A stretch of DNA of 64,000 bases from Cyanobium sp. ATX 6F1. Its GTDB lineage: Bacteria > Cyanobacteriota > Cyanobacteriia > PCC-6307 > Cyanobiaceae. A program made the translations under genes and the position numbers. Where the stretch lies: positions 271,371 to 335,370 of the forward strand of contig NZ_JAGQCS010000004.1 in the NCBI RefSeq assembly GCF_024346315.1, written 5' to 3'. Positions 38,183-49,663 of the stretch are shown piece by piece. The number at the start of each line of letters is the position of its first letter. Positions within the stretch are counted from its first letter, which is position 1. The notes below the pieces were generated by a model. The model made no database searches. It worked only from the letters and a program-made list of their open reading frames with translations, and had not been told where the DNA came from.

Positions 38183-38381
38183 AGGCGAGGCAGGGGAAGC
38201 TCGCCGGAGTGTAGAAATGCAGGTCCAGGGCGGTCCGTGCGGATACGGGATTAAACACAGAGTGTCCTGTGGCCCCGGGCGCTTGGATTCGGCCAGGGCC
38301 GGGGGCGCCCCGGGCCAGCACCCAGGCCGGCGGCTGGCTGGGCGGCGACCACCTGTGGCCCTGGATTCAGTGGATCCGATC

Positions 38382-38410
38382 CCAGGGGCGAAGGCTGCTG
38401 AAGCCCCTGG
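38382..38410 (-). other. 8-bp hairpin just past ndhF
   Basis: CCAGGGGC (38382-38389) pairs perfectly with GCCCCTGG (38403-38410) around a 13-nt loop, starting 8 nt past the ndhF stop. No T-run follows, so it is more likely an mRNA 3'-end stabiliser or weak terminator between ndhF and ndhD. The rest of the 235-bp ndhF-ndhD spacer shows no gene I can support. Confidence 0.35.
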
Positions 38411-38417
38411 CCGGCCC

Positions 38418-40433
38418 TCAGCCGAAGGCGCTGAACAGCACCACCAGGGCGATCACCCCACCGAACACGATCAGGGCATAGAACTGGGCCCGGCCGGTTT
38501 CGAAGTACTTGAGACCCTCGCCGCTACCCAGGGTGAGCAGGCCGGTGAGGTTCACCACCCCATCGACCACCTTGGCGTCCACCTCGAGCACCTGGCGGGC
38601 CAGTTTGCGGCTGCCCTGCACGAACAGGCGATCGTTGAGGTCATCGAGGTACCACTTGTTGGCCAGGAAGGCGTTGACGCTGGGGAAGCGGGCCGCCACC
38701 AGCCTGGCCAGATCAAGCTTGTGCAGGGAGTAGGCCAGCACCGCCACGGTGATGCCTGTGATGGAGATCGCCACCGACGCGCCGGCCAGGGGCAGGAACT
38801 CTCCCCAGCTGAAATGCTCGGCCGCCTCAGCGGCTTCCTGTGGATCGAGCAGGGCCCCGAAGCGGCTGTGCCAGGGGGTGCCCAGCAGACCGATCAGCAC
38901 CGAGGGCACCGCCAGCACAGCCAGGGGGGCGGCCATCTGCCAGCCGGATTCGTGGGGGTGGCTGGCGTGGTGGCCGTGGCCCTCCCCCTGCTCCTCACTG
39001 CTGCTGCCTTTGCCGGCTGCCGCCAGCAGTTGTTGCTTCATGGCGGTGTCATGGCCACGGAAGGGGCCCTCGAAGGTGAGGAAGTAGAGCCGGAACATGT
39101 AGAAGGCGGTCATGCCGGCGGTCAGGAAACCGACCACCCACAGCAGTGGGTAACTGGCGAAGGCCACCCCAAGGATCTCGTCCTTGCTCCAGAAACCCGC
39201 CAGGGGGGGGATGCCGCTGATCGCCACGCAGCCGATCAAAAAGGTGATCGCGGTGACCGGCATGTACTTGCGCAAACCGCCCATCAGGCGCATGTCCTGG
39301 GCGAGCACGGGCTCGTGGCCCACCACTTCTTCCATGGCGTGGATCACCGAGCCCGAGCCCAGGAACAGCATCGCCTTGAAGAAGGCATGGGTGACCAGGT
39401 GGAACATGCCGGCGATCGGGGCGCCGCAGCCCATCGCCAGGACCATGTAGCCCAGTTGGGAGACGGTGCTGTAGGCCAGGCCCTTTTTAAGGTCGTGCTG
39501 GGTGAGGGCGATCGAGGCCCCCAGGAAGCAGGTGATTGTGCCGACCACGGCAATCACCGTCTGCACATCTGGGAACTGGAGGTAGATGGGCTGGAGCCGA
39601 GCCACCAGGAACACCCCGGCGGCCACCATCGTGGCCGCGTGGATCAGGGCCGAGATCGGTGTCGGGCCCTCCATGGCATCGGGCAGCCAGACATGGAGCG
39701 GAAACTGAGCCGACTTCGCCATCGGTCCCATGAACACCAGAAGGCAGAGGATCACGGCGGCCACGTGGGTGATGCTGCCGTTGGCGAGGCCCTCGGAGAG
39801 CCGCGCAGCGATCTCTTCGAAGCCGAAGCTGCCGGTGGCCCAGAACAGGCCGAGGATGCCCAGCAGCAGGCCGAAATCCCCCACCCGGTTGACGATGAAG
39901 GCTTTTTGGGCGGCGTTGGCGGCCCCTTCGCGGTCGTACCAGAAGCCCACCAGCAGGTAGGAGCACATGCCCACTAGCTCCCAGAAGACGTAGATCTCCA
40001 GCAGGTTGGGGCTGAGCACCAGCCCGAGCATCGAGCTGCTGAACAGGGCCAGGTAGGTGAAGAAGCGCACGTAGCTCTTGTCGTGCGCCATGTAGCCATC
40101 GGAGTAGACCATCACCAGCAGGGCGATGGTGGTGACCAGGGCCAGCATCACGGCCCCCAGGGGATCCACCCGGTAGCCCATCTGCAGGTTGAAGTCGCCG
40201 GTGCTGGCCCAGTTGAACAGCACTTCGGTGGCGGGGGCACCGGCCAGTTGCTGGGCCAGGATCACGAAGCTGATCACAGCGGAAGCCCCCACCAGGCTGA
40301 TCAGCAGCAGGGCGACGGGTTTGCGCAGTCGGTTGATGGTGCGGTTGAAGCTGATCAACCCCAGCCCCACCAGCGCGGCTCCCGCCAATGGCAGCACGGG
40401 AATCAACCAGGCAAGTTCAGCGGCCGAGCTCAT
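38418..40433 (-). CDS. ndhF: NAD(P)H-quinone oxidoreductase chain 5
   Basis: The largest proton-pumping membrane subunit of NDH-1 (NuoL type), 671 residues. It includes [20 protein letters not shown] in the form [10 protein letters not shown], the antiporter core [36 protein letters not shown] and [20 protein letters not shown]. The C-terminal region has a His/Gly-rich loop ([15 protein letters not shown]). Typical of NdhF1, pairing with ndhD downstream. Confidence 0.98.
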   Translation of the reverse strand: MSSAAELAWLIPVLPLAGAALVGLGLISFNRTINRLRKPVALLLISLVGASAVISFVILAQQLAGAPATEVLFNWASTGDFNLQMGYRVDPLGAVMLALVTTIALLVMVYSDGYMAHDKSYVRFFTYLALFSSSMLGLVLSPNLLEIYVFWELVGMCSYLLVGFWYDREGAANAAQKAFIVNRVGDFGLLLGILGLFWATGSFGFEEIAARLSEGLANGSITHVAAVILCLLVFMGPMAKSAQFPLHVWLPDAMEGPTPISALIHAATMVAAGVFLVARLQPIYLQFPDVQTVIAVVGTITCFLGASIALTQHDLKKGLAYSTVSQLGYMVLAMGCGAPIAGMFHLVTHAFFKAMLFLGSGSVIHAMEEVVGHEPVLAQDMRLMGGLRKYMPVTAITFLIGCVAISGIPPLAGFWSKDEILGVAFASYPLLWVVGFLTAGMTAFYMFRLYFLTFEGPFRGHDTAMKQQLLAAAGKGSSSEEQGEGHGHHASHPHESGWQMAAPLAVLAVPSVLIGLLGTPWHSRFGALLDPQEAAEAAEHFSWGEFLPLAGASVAISITGITVAVLAYSLHKLDLARLVAARFPSVNAFLANKWYLDDLNDRLFVQGSRKLARQVLEVDAKVVDGVVNLTGLLTLGSGEGLKYFETGRAQFYALIVFGGVIALVVLFSAFG

Positions 40434-40506
40434 CCTGGAAGGGTTTGGGTGCAGGGAGTGTAGGCAGCCTGCCTGGGCGGCTCAGGCCTGATGTGTTGGA
40501 GTGCCA

Positions 40507-41241
40507 TCAGCCCAGTAGGGCCCCGAGAGGACTGCGGTTGAAGGCCGTCGCGGCCACGCCGATCCAGCGGTGGCTCCACCACAGCACCCCGATCGCGATC
40601 GCGATCCCCAGCTGGGAGGGTCTGAGGAATTCGGCCAGCACCAGCCGCTGGCGTCCGTCCAGCACAGCCCGGAACGGCAGCACCGAGGTGCTCGAGCGCA
40701 GCTCCTCAAAGGCGTCACCAAAACGCGCGGCCAGGCGCCGGTCGCCATGCCAGACGGCAAACAGATGGTGGGCGATCAGGCCCAGGCAAGCCCAGGCCGT
40801 GAAGCTGCTGCCGATCCAGAGCAGGTGGGTGGCGCACCAGAGCACCTGACCGACCGCCTGGGGATGGCGGCTGATGCGGATGATGCCGCTGGCGTAGAGG
40901 CGCACCTCGGGCTTCAGCAGGGCCGGGATTTCCAGCAGGTTGTATGTGGCGGGATAGAGAAAGAAGAAGCTGATCGCCGTCCCCACCCACACGAGCGGCA
41001 CGATCCAGGGCTGCTCCTGCAGGTTCCAGAGGCGCAGGCCGTCGTAGCGGTGGGCGATGAAGAACCCGATCACCACCACGGCGGCGGGGATGCTCAGGGC
41101 GGCGAACAGCAGCCGCCAGGCCCTGGCGCCGATGCGTTCCTCCCCCCAGACGCGCAGGGCGGCCCCACCGCTGTGGAGCACGGCGAAGGCCAGCAGCAGG
41201 GCCAGCATCACCAGGCTGCTGTGTTGGAGGGGCGAGATCAC
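40507..41241 (-). CDS. NnrU-family membrane protein (possible 15-cis-zeta-carotene isomerase)
   Basis: A 244-residue protein with multiple membrane helices and the NnrU pattern: LLLAFAVLHSGGAALRV, SIPAAVVVIGFFIAHRYDG, an AISFFFLYPATYNLLEIPAL loop and SRHPQAVGQVLWCATHLLWI. Plant and some cyanobacterial Z-ISO enzymes are NnrU-like and isomerise 9,15,9'-tri-cis-zeta-carotene with a haem cofactor. crtP and crtB lie 2.3-5.4 kb away, which fits. The role is inferred. It is divergent from rbcR. Confidence 0.8.
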   Translation of the reverse strand: MISPLQHSSLVMLALLLAFAVLHSGGAALRVWGEERIGARAWRLLFAALSIPAAVVVIGFFIAHRYDGLRLWNLQEQPWIVPLVWVGTAISFFFLYPATYNLLEIPALLKPEVRLYASGIIRISRHPQAVGQVLWCATHLLWIGSSFTAWACLGLIAHHLFAVWHGDRRLAARFGDAFEELRSSTSVLPFRAVLDGRQRLVLAEFLRPSQLGIAIAIGVLWWSHRWIGVAATAFNRSPLGALLG

Positions 41242-41347
41242 GGTTGGGGGCGTCAGTGATGAAGTCTGGCGGAGCCTGAGCCAGCCCTGAGACAGTTCCC
41301 CTTAAAGTTCGATCCCTACGCAGCTGCCAGCCCTCCGGGGCGCTCCC

Positions 41348-42421
41348 ATGGCTGATCTGCCGTTCACACTCGATCAGCTGCGCATCCTGCGGGCGATCGC
41401 CAGCGAGGGCAGCTTCAAGAAGGCCGCCGACAGCCTCTACGTCACCCAGCCGGCGGTGAGCCTCCAGATCCAGAACCTGGAGAAGCAACTCGATGTCTCC
41501 CTGTTCGATCGGGGTGGCCGCAAGGCGCAACTGACCGAGGCCGGCCATCTGCTGCTCAGTTACTGCGACCGGATCCTGAGCCAGTGCCAGGAGGCCTGCC
41601 GCGCCCTCGACGACCTCCACAACCTCAAGGGGGGCTCGCTGGTGGTCGGTGCCAGCCAGACCACGGGGACCTACCTGATGCCCCGGATGATCGGCCTGTT
41701 CCGGCAGAAGTATCCCGATGTGGCCGTGCAGCTGCAGGTGCACAGCACCCGGCGAACGGGCTGGAGCGTGGCCAACGGCCAGATCGACCTGGCGATCATC
41801 GGTGGCGAGCTGCCGAGCGAACTGAACGAACTGCTGCAGGTGGTGCCCTACGCCAGCGACGAGCTGGCCCTGGTGCTGCCCGTGAAGCATCCGCTGGCCC
41901 GTCTGGCCGAGATCAGCAAGGACGACCTCTACCGACTCGGTTTCGTTTGTCTGGATGCCCAGTCCACCACCCGCAAGATGGTCGACCAGCTGCTGGCCCG
42001 TTCCGGCCTGGATGTGGGCCGGCTCAAGATCGAGATGGAGCTCAACTCCTTCGAGGCGATCAAGAACGCGGTGCAGTCGGGCCTTGGGGCCGCATTCCTG
42101 CCGGTGGTCTCGATCGAGCGGGAGCTGGCGGCGGGCAACCTCTTCCGCCCCAACCTGGTGGATCTGTCGGTGCGGCGTCAGCTCAAGCTGATCACCCATC
42201 CGGCCCGCTACTGCTCAAGGGCGTCGGAGGCTTTTCGGCGCGAGATCCTGCCGGTGTTCGCCAGCCCCGACAGCCCCCTGCGCCAGCCGGCTCGGGCCGC
42301 CCAGGGGGCGCCCCAGATGGCGGCAGCAGTGCCTGCGATGGCAGTGCCCGCTGCAGCAGGCTCGGTTGGCTCGGGGACGCCGTTGGCCAGCGTCGATTCC
42401 AGCCAACCCCAGGACGTCTAG
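41348..42421 (+). CDS. rbcR: LysR-type regulator RbcR
   Basis: A 357-residue LysR regulator matching cyanobacterial RbcR/Ycf30, which controls Rubisco and related carbon genes. The HTH domain reads [40 protein letters not shown]; the effector domain begins [17 protein letters not shown]. The last 55 residues are an Ala/Pro/Gly-rich tail beyond the usual fold. NdhR/CcmR-type paralogues are similar, so the target set is uncertain. Intergenic 41242-41347 must hold both divergent promoters. Confidence 0.9.
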   Translation: MADLPFTLDQLRILRAIASEGSFKKAADSLYVTQPAVSLQIQNLEKQLDVSLFDRGGRKAQLTEAGHLLLSYCDRILSQCQEACRALDDLHNLKGGSLVVGASQTTGTYLMPRMIGLFRQKYPDVAVQLQVHSTRRTGWSVANGQIDLAIIGGELPSELNELLQVVPYASDELALVLPVKHPLARLAEISKDDLYRLGFVCLDAQSTTRKMVDQLLARSGLDVGRLKIEMELNSFEAIKNAVQSGLGAAFLPVVSIERELAAGNLFRPNLVDLSVRRQLKLITHPARYCSRASEAFRREILPVFASPDSPLRQPARAAQGAPQMAAAVPAMAVPAAAGSVGSGTPLASVDSSQPQDV

Positions 42422-43098
42422 AACTGATTCGCCTCAGGGGTGATCCCCACGCTGTCGTCGGCGGCGCCGGCCACGCCCCTGGTCTGGAACCTGTTGTCGA
42501 CGATGTCCGTCTGGTAAACGCAGCGCACCACGGGCTTGTCCTTGATCGAACCGACGTAGGCGAAGGTGTTCATGCGCTGTTTGCACTGGCGCATCTGCTC
42601 ATTGGTGACCGCCCCCTCCTTCTGGAGCACGGACCAGTTCTCCCGGCGGATCACGCAGCCGGGCTGCAGCTTGGGCTGGGTCACGAAGCTGCTGCTCGGG
42701 TTCATGGTCGTGTACATCTCCACGTCCACCACGAAGGCGCTGGCACCCCACTGCTTGCAGAACTCGGGGTCGGGCACGGCCAGATCGAGCTGCTGGCTGC
42801 TGGCGATGTTGCCCTGATCGCCGGCGGTGTTGCTGGAGAGGGCCGTGCCGATGCCGATGCCCACCACCAGAACCCCGGCCAGCACGGCCATGGTCGCGAC
42901 GCTGAACTGGAACGGACCACCCCCGGGGGCGCCGCCACCGCCACCGGGGCCGCCACCGCCGCCAGCACTGCCGCTGGGCGGACGCCGGCCACGGGGGGCT
43001 TCGGTCCGGCGCGGCGCGTCGTAGCCCTCGTCGTCATAGCCGTAGGGCTCGCGGCTGCGGGCCGGCTCGGTGGAACGCCCGTAGCGGGAGCGGGTCAC
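42418..43098 (-). CDS. DUF3172-domain protein
   Basis: A 226-residue protein with a charged N-terminus, a long glycine-rich spacer (about residues 45-62), one membrane helix ([20 protein letters not shown]) and a conserved extracytoplasmic part: [35 protein letters not shown] and [15 protein letters not shown]. Three or more cysteines are spaced as in the cyanobacterial DUF3172 family. Function unknown. It overlaps ndhM by 4 nt and so is co-transcribed with it. Confidence 0.85.
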   Translation of the reverse strand: MTRSRYGRSTEPARSREPYGYDDEGYDAPRRTEAPRGRRPPSGSAGGGGGPGGGGGAPGGGPFQFSVATMAVLAGVLVVGIGIGTALSSNTAGDQGNIASSQQLDLAVPDPEFCKQWGASAFVVDVEMYTTMNPSSSFVTQPKLQPGCVIRRENWSVLQKEGAVTNEQMRQCKQRMNTFAYVGSIKDKPVVRCVYQTDIVDNRFQTRGVAGAADDSVGITPEANQF

Positions 43099-43445
43099 AG
43101 GCTTTCAGGGCTGCGGGGCAAGCCCATCGAGTAATTGAGCACCCGTGCCTCCGGGTTGTAGCGGAGCTCGCCGGCCTGCAGCAGGGTGCGGATCGTGCCC
43201 TCCAGCTCCGAGCCGATGTGGCGCAGGTGGTATTCGCTCAGTTCGGCGCCGGCGTGGGCGGCCACCAGTTCTCGGAATCGCTGCTGCAGCTTCTCCAGGA
43301 CCGCCGCGTCCCAGAGGAACTCGTTGTCGGGGTCCACATCGAGGGTGAGCTGATCGGGGCTGGGCACGAGGTCCTGACCCTCCACCCGCGCCGTGAACAG
43401 GCGGATGTGGCGGGTGGTGGACTTGAGCAGCAGGGTGTCGGCCAT
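43095..43445 (-). CDS. ndhM: NAD(P)H-quinone oxidoreductase subunit M
   Basis: Cyanobacteria/plastid-specific peripheral-arm subunit of NDH-1, 116 residues. The conserved run [35 protein letters not shown] segment ([15 protein letters not shown]) and [19 protein letters not shown] identify it. The ATG is at 43443-43445. It is divergent from crtP across 136 bp that must hold both promoters; a 7-bp hairpin is present there. Confidence 0.96.
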   Translation of the reverse strand: MADTLLLKSTTRHIRLFTARVEGQDLVPSPDQLTLDVDPDNEFLWDAAVLEKLQQRFRELVAAHAGAELSEYHLRHIGSELEGTIRTLLQAGELRYNPEARVLNYSMGLPRSPESL

Positions 43446-43500
43446 GGCTGGCAGGGTGCTCGGGCGGATCTGACGTGGGCGGAGGCCCCGAGAGATCTCA

Positions 43501-45000
<1,500 letters not shown>

Positions 45001-45002
45001 GC

Positions 45003-45932
45003 GTGCTGGCCCCCTTGCCTGGAACTGACAATCTCCCCCTGGGCCTGGAGCAGGCCTATGAAGCCTGCCGCCGGGAAACGGCGGAATGGGCCAAGACCTT
45101 CTATCTGGGCACCCTGCTGATGCCGCCCGCCAAGCGGCGAGCGATCTGGGCCATCTACGTCTGGTGCCGGCGCACCGATGAGCTGATGGACGGCCCGGAG
45201 GCCCAGCACGTTTCAGCCCAGGAGCTCTCGGATCGGCTCGATCGCTGGGAGGTCCGCACCCGGGCCCTGTTCGATGGAACGGTGCGGGATGGGCTGGACC
45301 GGGTGATGGTCGACACCCTGGAGCGCTTCCCCCAGCCCGTTCAGCCCTACCTCGACATGATTGAGGGCCAGCGGATGGATCTCCTCCAGCACCGCTACGC
45401 GAGCTTCGAGGAACTGGAGCTCTACTGCTACCGGGTGGCGGGAACGGTGGGGCTGATGACCCAGGAGGTGATGGGCGTCGACTCGGCCTACACCACGGCG
45501 CCCTGGAGTTCCAGGCCGGACACGTCCGAGGCGGCGGTGGCCCTGGGCATCGCCAACCAGCTCACCAACATCCTGCGGGACGTGGGTGAGGACCGTGCCC
45601 GTGGTCGTATCTATCTCCCCCAGGATGAGCTGGAGCGGTTCGGCTACAGCGAAGCCGATCTGATGGCGGGCAACTTGAACCAGAACTGGCGCGACCTGAT
45701 GGCCTTTCAACTGCGCCGGGCCAGGCAGTGGTTTGCCCGTTCGGAGGAGGGGGTGCGCTGGCTGGCCCCCGATGCCCGCTGGCCGGTGTGGGCGTCTCTG
45801 CGTCTCTATCGCGGCATTCTCGATGTGATTGAACGCCACAACTACGACGTGTTCAACCATCGCGCCTATGTGCCCAGGACAGGAAAGTTGCTCGATCTGC
45901 CCTTCTCTTATCTCACCGCCCAGGTGAGGTGA
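45003..45932 (+). CDS. crtB: Phytoene synthase
   Basis: Condenses two geranylgeranyl diphosphates to phytoene, the first carotenoid step. The 309-residue protein starts at GTG 45003, 2 bp after crtP. The two Asp-rich motifs are in WCRRTDELMDGPE and NILRDVGEDRARGRIYLP; the substrate-binding helix includes YCYRVAGTVGLM. Length is as expected. Its end faces the alpha/beta hydrolase gene. Confidence 0.98.
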   Translation: MLAPLPGTDNLPLGLEQAYEACRRETAEWAKTFYLGTLLMPPAKRRAIWAIYVWCRRTDELMDGPEAQHVSAQELSDRLDRWEVRTRALFDGTVRDGLDRVMVDTLERFPQPVQPYLDMIEGQRMDLLQHRYASFEELELYCYRVAGTVGLMTQEVMGVDSAYTTAPWSSRPDTSEAAVALGIANQLTNILRDVGEDRARGRIYLPQDELERFGYSEADLMAGNLNQNWRDLMAFQLRRARQWFARSEEGVRWLAPDARWPVWASLRLYRGILDVIERHNYDVFNHRAYVPRTGKLLDLPFSYLTAQVR

Positions 45933-45945
45933 CCCCCAGGCCGGC

Positions 45946-46881
45946 TCAGCGGTCCCCTTGCTCCAGGAGATCGTCGAGGATCCTGTTGATTTGCTCGGGA
46001 GCTTCGTCATGGGGGCAGTGGCCCAGGCCCGGGATCACCGCGATGTCCTTGACGGACGGGTAGGCCAGCCAGCGGCGGGCTTCCGCCACCGGCTCCCAGG
46101 GGTCCTCCTCCCCCCAGATCAGCCGCACCGGAGTGCTGAGGTCGGCGAGGAGATCGGGGGCAAGCCGGTCATTGAACAGATTGATGAAGCCTCGAAAGGC
46201 TTCCGGTGCCTGGGGGTCGCGGGCCGGTTGCAGCAGCAGATCCACCAGTTGATCGTCGATGTTCTTTCCGCTCGGGTAGGCCACCTCCAGCACCTTGCGG
46301 ATCATCCCAGGGGAGGCCAGGGTCCGGAACAGGGGGCCGGTGATCCAGCGCTGGCGCACCACGCTCTTGAGCAGGGGGCGCACCCAGCGCGCCAGCAGCG
46401 GCTGGCTGGCGAGGCGTTTGTCGTCGAGGGCCCGCTGGGCGCAGTCGATCAGCACCACCTGACGGGCCGGTCGGCCCAGCTGCTCAAGGCGCCGGGCGCA
46501 GGTGAGCGCCACCACACCGCCGATCGAATTGCCCACCAGCTGGACCGGAGCGACCCCCTGGTCGTTGAGGAAGTCGACCACCTGTTCAGCCCAGAGGTCC
46601 ATGCCATAACGGATCGATCCAGGGACCAAGGCTTCCCCGTCGAGACATGAGCTGGGTTTGCTGCTGGAGCCGAAGCCGAGCAGGTCGATGGCAAAGGTCT
46701 GGCGGCCTCGGGCAAGGGCGGCGGTGTTGTGGCGCCAGTGTTCCTTGCAGGCGCCGAATCCATGGATCAGAACCACCGAAGCGCGATCCTGCCGCGCCTC
46801 CCCGGTGACGATGAAGCTGATCTGATGGTCGCCCCATTTCGAGGAGCGACACCAACCTGTGGGATAGGGGCCGGTGGTCAT
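45946..46881 (-). CDS. Alpha/beta-fold hydrolase
   Basis: A 311-residue alpha/beta hydrolase. The oxyanion region is VVLIHGFGACKEHWRHN, the nucleophile Ser sits in QLVGNSIGGVVAL, the acid in IWGEEDPWEPV and the His in VIPGLGHCPHDEAPEQ. Related proteins include MenH-like and pheophytinase-like enzymes. The men genes or chlorophyll turnover would both be plausible partners, but nothing in the sequence fixes the substrate. It converges with crtB. Confidence 0.85.
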   Translation of the reverse strand: MTTGPYPTGWCRSSKWGDHQISFIVTGEARQDRASVVLIHGFGACKEHWRHNTAALARGRQTFAIDLLGFGSSSKPSSCLDGEALVPGSIRYGMDLWAEQVVDFLNDQGVAPVQLVGNSIGGVVALTCARRLEQLGRPARQVVLIDCAQRALDDKRLASQPLLARWVRPLLKSVVRQRWITGPLFRTLASPGMIRKVLEVAYPSGKNIDDQLVDLLLQPARDPQAPEAFRGFINLFNDRLAPDLLADLSTPVRLIWGEEDPWEPVAEARRWLAYPSVKDIAVIPGLGHCPHDEAPEQINRILDDLLEQGDR

Positions 46882-46907
46882 CTCCTCGCCAATGTCCGGC
46901 CGATCGA

Positions 46908-47330
46908 TCAGACCGCCGCCTTCTGGGTGGCCAGAAGGTTCTTGAGTTTGGCCAGTTCGCCGGCCCAGCGGGGGTCGGGGGCGCCTTCCTCGATGCTGTC
47001 GCTGTGCACCACCTTGTTGACCGCCTTGCGGGCCACGGTCGAGGGGGCGGCGCCGGGGCGACGGTCCGTGCCGGGGCGCACATCCTTGCGCTCGGAACGC
47101 TCAATGCGCAGGGGGTTGCCGCCGAAGTCGCGGCCGTTGAGTTGATCGATCACCGCGTCGGCGATCGCCTCGTCATCGACGTTGGCGAAGCCGAAACCAC
47201 GGCTGGCGCCTGTTTCCCGATCCTGCACGGCCTTGAAACGGACCCCTTCGCCCACGGCGCTGAACAGAGCATCAAGCTCCTTGGAATCAAAGGTCTGCGG
47301 CAGGTTGCCGACGTACAGACGAACGCTCAT
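46908..47330 (-). CDS. RRM-type RNA-binding protein
   Basis: A 140-residue protein from the ATG at 47328-47330. Residues 1-80 are an RNA-recognition motif, with RNP2 RLYVGNLP and RNP1 RGFGFANV, typical of cyanobacterial cold-inducible Rbp proteins. A basic linker (ERSERKDVRPGTDRRPG) and a Lys/Ala-rich tail follow. Such proteins bind mRNA, some at thylakoid-localised transcripts. The upstream 158 bp (47331-47488) include a GCACATGTGC palindrome at 47391-47400 and no gene. Confidence 0.92.
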   Translation of the reverse strand: MSVRLYVGNLPQTFDSKELDALFSAVGEGVRFKAVQDRETGASRGFGFANVDDEAIADAVIDQLNGRDFGGNPLRIERSERKDVRPGTDRRPGAAPSTVARKAVNKVVHSDSIEEGAPDPRWAGELAKLKNLLATQKAAV

Positions 47331-47488
47331 GGAGAGGAAGGAAGGGGGAAAAGGTAGGGGATGGCCAAAGGAGGGTGGGCCCCAGGGCAGGCACATGTGC
47401 CGCTGCGACCGGGAGGGACCCGAAGGATGGGGCCCAGCTGAATCCTTCAGCCTGGATCAGGCAGCTTGATTCGCCTTTGCCTAAGCAG

Positions 47489-48769
47489 TTAATCACGGCG
47501 GGGGCCCTGTGATCCAGGATCTGTCTGTCTTGCCAGCCACCGTTTCGCCGCCTCCAGGGCCCCGGCGCGGTCGTCGATGCGACCGAAGGCCCGCTCCGAG
47601 GTGAGGTGGTCGATCAGCTCCCCCAGGAGGGGGGAAGCGCTCAGGCCCAGCTCGCGCTGCAGGGCCCTTCCATCCAGGGGCGGCCTGGGGTGGAACAGGG
47701 GGTCGCCCGGATCGCGCCAGCGCTCCATCCAGACTTCAGCCAGCTCCGGGGGCAATTGCAGGGCCAGGGCGGGCAGATCCGCTTCAAGCTGTCGGTGCAG
47801 GGCCAGCCGCTCCGCCTCCTCCATCGTTTCCAGTTCAGCTTTGGCCTGATCGGCCGAGGCCCCCAGCCGTTGACACCAGCGGCGCAGTCGCCCGCAGCGC
47901 CCCTGCAGCTTTCGGCTGCTGCGCAAGCGCTCCAGGGCGGGACTGTCGAACAGGGCGGCCAGGCGGGCCAGGGGCAAGGCGGCATGGGATTCCTGCGGGC
48001 TGAGTCCGCAGGAGCGCGCCCGCCCAAGGCTGAGTGCGGCCAGATCCGCCCCCGGACCGCCGCTGACCCAGGGCTCCAGCAGGCCGCTGCAGCGCGCCAA
48101 CTCGAGATCCCTGTGCCCCAGGGGACTGGCGGCCAGTTTCTCCAGCTCGCCCAGCACCCGCTCCGGGGCCACCTCCTGCAGCAGGCCATGGTGCAGGAGG
48201 ATCCAGCTCCAGGTGCGCTCCTCCAGCTCGAAGTCGAGCTGGCTGGAGAGGCGCAGTCCCCGCAGCAGCCGCAGCGGATCGTCGAGCAGGTTCTGTTCGG
48301 CAACGGCCACCACCTGACGCCGGCTCAGATCCCCCAGGCCGCCGGTGGGGTCCAGCAGCGATGGTTCATTGGCCAGAGGCAGGGCCAGGGCATTGATCCT
48401 GAAGTCCCGGCGGCGCAGGTCGTCTTCGAGGGTGTCCCCCACCTGGCGGGCCAGGTCGACGGTCCAGCCGCGGATCACCAGCCGGGCGATCGAGCGCTCC
48501 CGATCCAGCACCACCGCCTGGCCGCCTAAACGCTCAGCCAGGTGGCGGCAAAGGTCGATCGCCTCAACGCGCACCACCAGATCCAGATCGGGCCGGGGGC
48601 CCAGCCGCCCCAGCAGGCCATCGCGCACGGCGCCCCCCACCAGGGCCGTTCCCTCCGGCAGCACCTGCCAGGGCAGCGGCCAGCGCTCCGGCCCCAGCGC
48701 CTGCCACAGCGCTGCGGCCGCCCCAGCCCCCAGAATGGGGTCCTCCGGAGGGCGCGGCGGCATGTGCAT
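47489..48769 (-). CDS. cca: tRNA nucleotidyltransferase / poly(A) polymerase family
   Basis: Class II nucleotidyltransferase of 426 residues, adding CCA to tRNA or poly(A) to RNA. The head domain shows TALVGGAVRDGLLGRL, PDLDLVVRVEAIDL and a DDLRRRDFRINALALPL motif B; an RNA-binding neck follows (LDDPLRLLRGLRLSSQLDFE). tRNA-Asn in this window lacks an encoded CCA, consistent with a need for the enzyme. The 5' end overlaps ycf34 divergently by 8 bp, an unusually tight arrangement. Confidence 0.9.
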   Translation of the reverse strand: MHMPPRPPEDPILGAGAAAALWQALGPERWPLPWQVLPEGTALVGGAVRDGLLGRLGPRPDLDLVVRVEAIDLCRHLAERLGGQAVVLDRERSIARLVIRGWTVDLARQVGDTLEDDLRRRDFRINALALPLANEPSLLDPTGGLGDLSRRQVVAVAEQNLLDDPLRLLRGLRLSSQLDFELEERTWSWILLHHGLLQEVAPERVLGELEKLAASPLGHRDLELARCSGLLEPWVSGGPGADLAALSLGRARSCGLSPQESHAALPLARLAALFDSPALERLRSSRKLQGRCGRLRRWCQRLGASADQAKAELETMEEAERLALHRQLEADLPALALQLPPELAEVWMERWRDPGDPLFHPRPPLDGRALQRELGLSASPLLGELIDHLTSERAFGRIDDRAGALEAAKRWLARQTDPGSQGPRRD

Positions 48770-49013
48770 CTGCGTGGATTGCCACTGGGTCGACCGCTGC
48801 CAGGCCTACCACGCGGTCGAGCGCCAGCATGGCGTCCCCCATCTCAGTGCTTCCCCCGATGTGGTGCCCACGGACCCCCGCATCCACATCCAGGTGATCG
48901 ATCATCCCGCCGGTGGCGTCGGCGTGGAATGGGACGTGCGCGCCTGCGCCAGCTTTCTCGCCGAGCCCGGCCGCTGGCAGGGGCTGCGCCCGGGTGCTTG
49001 CCTGCCTTCATGA
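48762..49013 (+). CDS. ycf34: Ycf34 family protein
   Basis: An 83-residue protein conserved in cyanobacteria and red algal plastids. The start MCICVDCHWVDRCQAYHAVE carries closely spaced cysteines; the Synechocystis homologue binds an Fe-S cluster and affects photosynthetic electron transfer. A further Cys follows in EWDVRACASF and another in PGACLPS. The ATG at 48762 lies within the 5' end of cca on the other strand. Its stop overlaps the tsaB start (ATGA). Confidence 0.93.
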   Translation: MCICVDCHWVDRCQAYHAVERQHGVPHLSASPDVVPTDPRIHIQVIDHPAGGVGVEWDVRACASFLAEPGRWQGLRPGACLPS

Positions 49014-49663
49014 GCGGGACGGCGGATTTGTTGTTGGCCCTTCACAGCTCCAGCGACACCCTCGCCGTGGGGCTGCAGGAGTGGCCGACCGTCACTCTCG
49101 CGGTCGCGCCTCCCGTCGTGGCTGAATTTCCCCTGGGGCGAACCCTCTCCACCGAGCTGTTCGCCTGCGTGGAGCAGGTCCTGCCGGCCTCCCGGTGGCG
49201 TGAGATCAGCCGGCTGGCGGTGGCGATTGGCCCCGGCGGCTTCACGGGCACCCGGCTGACGGTGGTGATGGCCCGCACCCTGGCCCAGCAATTGGCCATC
49301 CCCCTCGATGGGGTGGGCAGTTTTCTTCTGATCGCCCGACGCCTGCGGGCCCAGGGGGTGCCAGGGGCAGCGGCGGAGCGCTTCGTGCTGGTGCAGACCC
49401 TCCCCCGCCATGGGCTGGTGGCCGGTTGCTATGGAGCGGGCCCTGCCTATCCGGGGGGGATGGTGGAACTCCAGGCCCCGCGCTTTTTCTCCTCTGAGCA
49501 GGACCTCCCCGCAGGACCGCGGCTGGAGGCGCGGGTGGAAGCGGCGGCCGACACGGTGCAGCTGCTGGAGATCGCCACCGAGGCGGCGCGGGCCCAGCGG
49601 CCGGCCCCCTGGCAGGCCGTTCTGCCCCTCTATCCCACAAGTCCCGTGGAGCCGCGCCCTTGA
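49010..49663 (+). CDS. tsaB: tRNA threonylcarbamoyladenosine biosynthesis protein TsaB
   Basis: Non-catalytic partner of TsaD in t6A modification of tRNA. The ATG at 49010 overlaps the ycf34 stop and gives 217 residues. The ASKHA-like fold is seen in LLLALHSSSDTLAVGL, LSTELFACVEQVL and the signature AVAIGPGGFTGTRL. It is shorter and more divergent than proteobacterial copies, as usual in cyanobacteria. It overlaps the DUF218 gene by 4 nt. Confidence 0.92.
   Translation: MSGTADLLLALHSSSDTLAVGLQEWPTVTLAVAPPVVAEFPLGRTLSTELFACVEQVLPASRWREISRLAVAIGPGGFTGTRLTVVMARTLAQQLAIPLDGVGSFLLIARRLRAQGVPGAAAERFVLVQTLPRHGLVAGCYGAGPAYPGGMVELQAPRFFSSEQDLPAGPRLEARVEAAADTVQLLEIATEAARAQRPAPWQAVLPLYPTSPVEPRP

Noticed and set aside
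38269..38481. Small plus-strand ORF in the ndhF-ndhD spacer
   Set aside because: Third positions look coding-like and there is a Trp-rich stretch, but its end is antisense to ndhF, it has no ribosome-binding site and no family, so I did not annotate it.
38007..39977. A 656-codon plus-strand frame opposite ndhF and ndhD
   Set aside because: It is antisense to strongly conserved NDH-1 genes and shows repetitive His/Gly/Glu runs without a domain.
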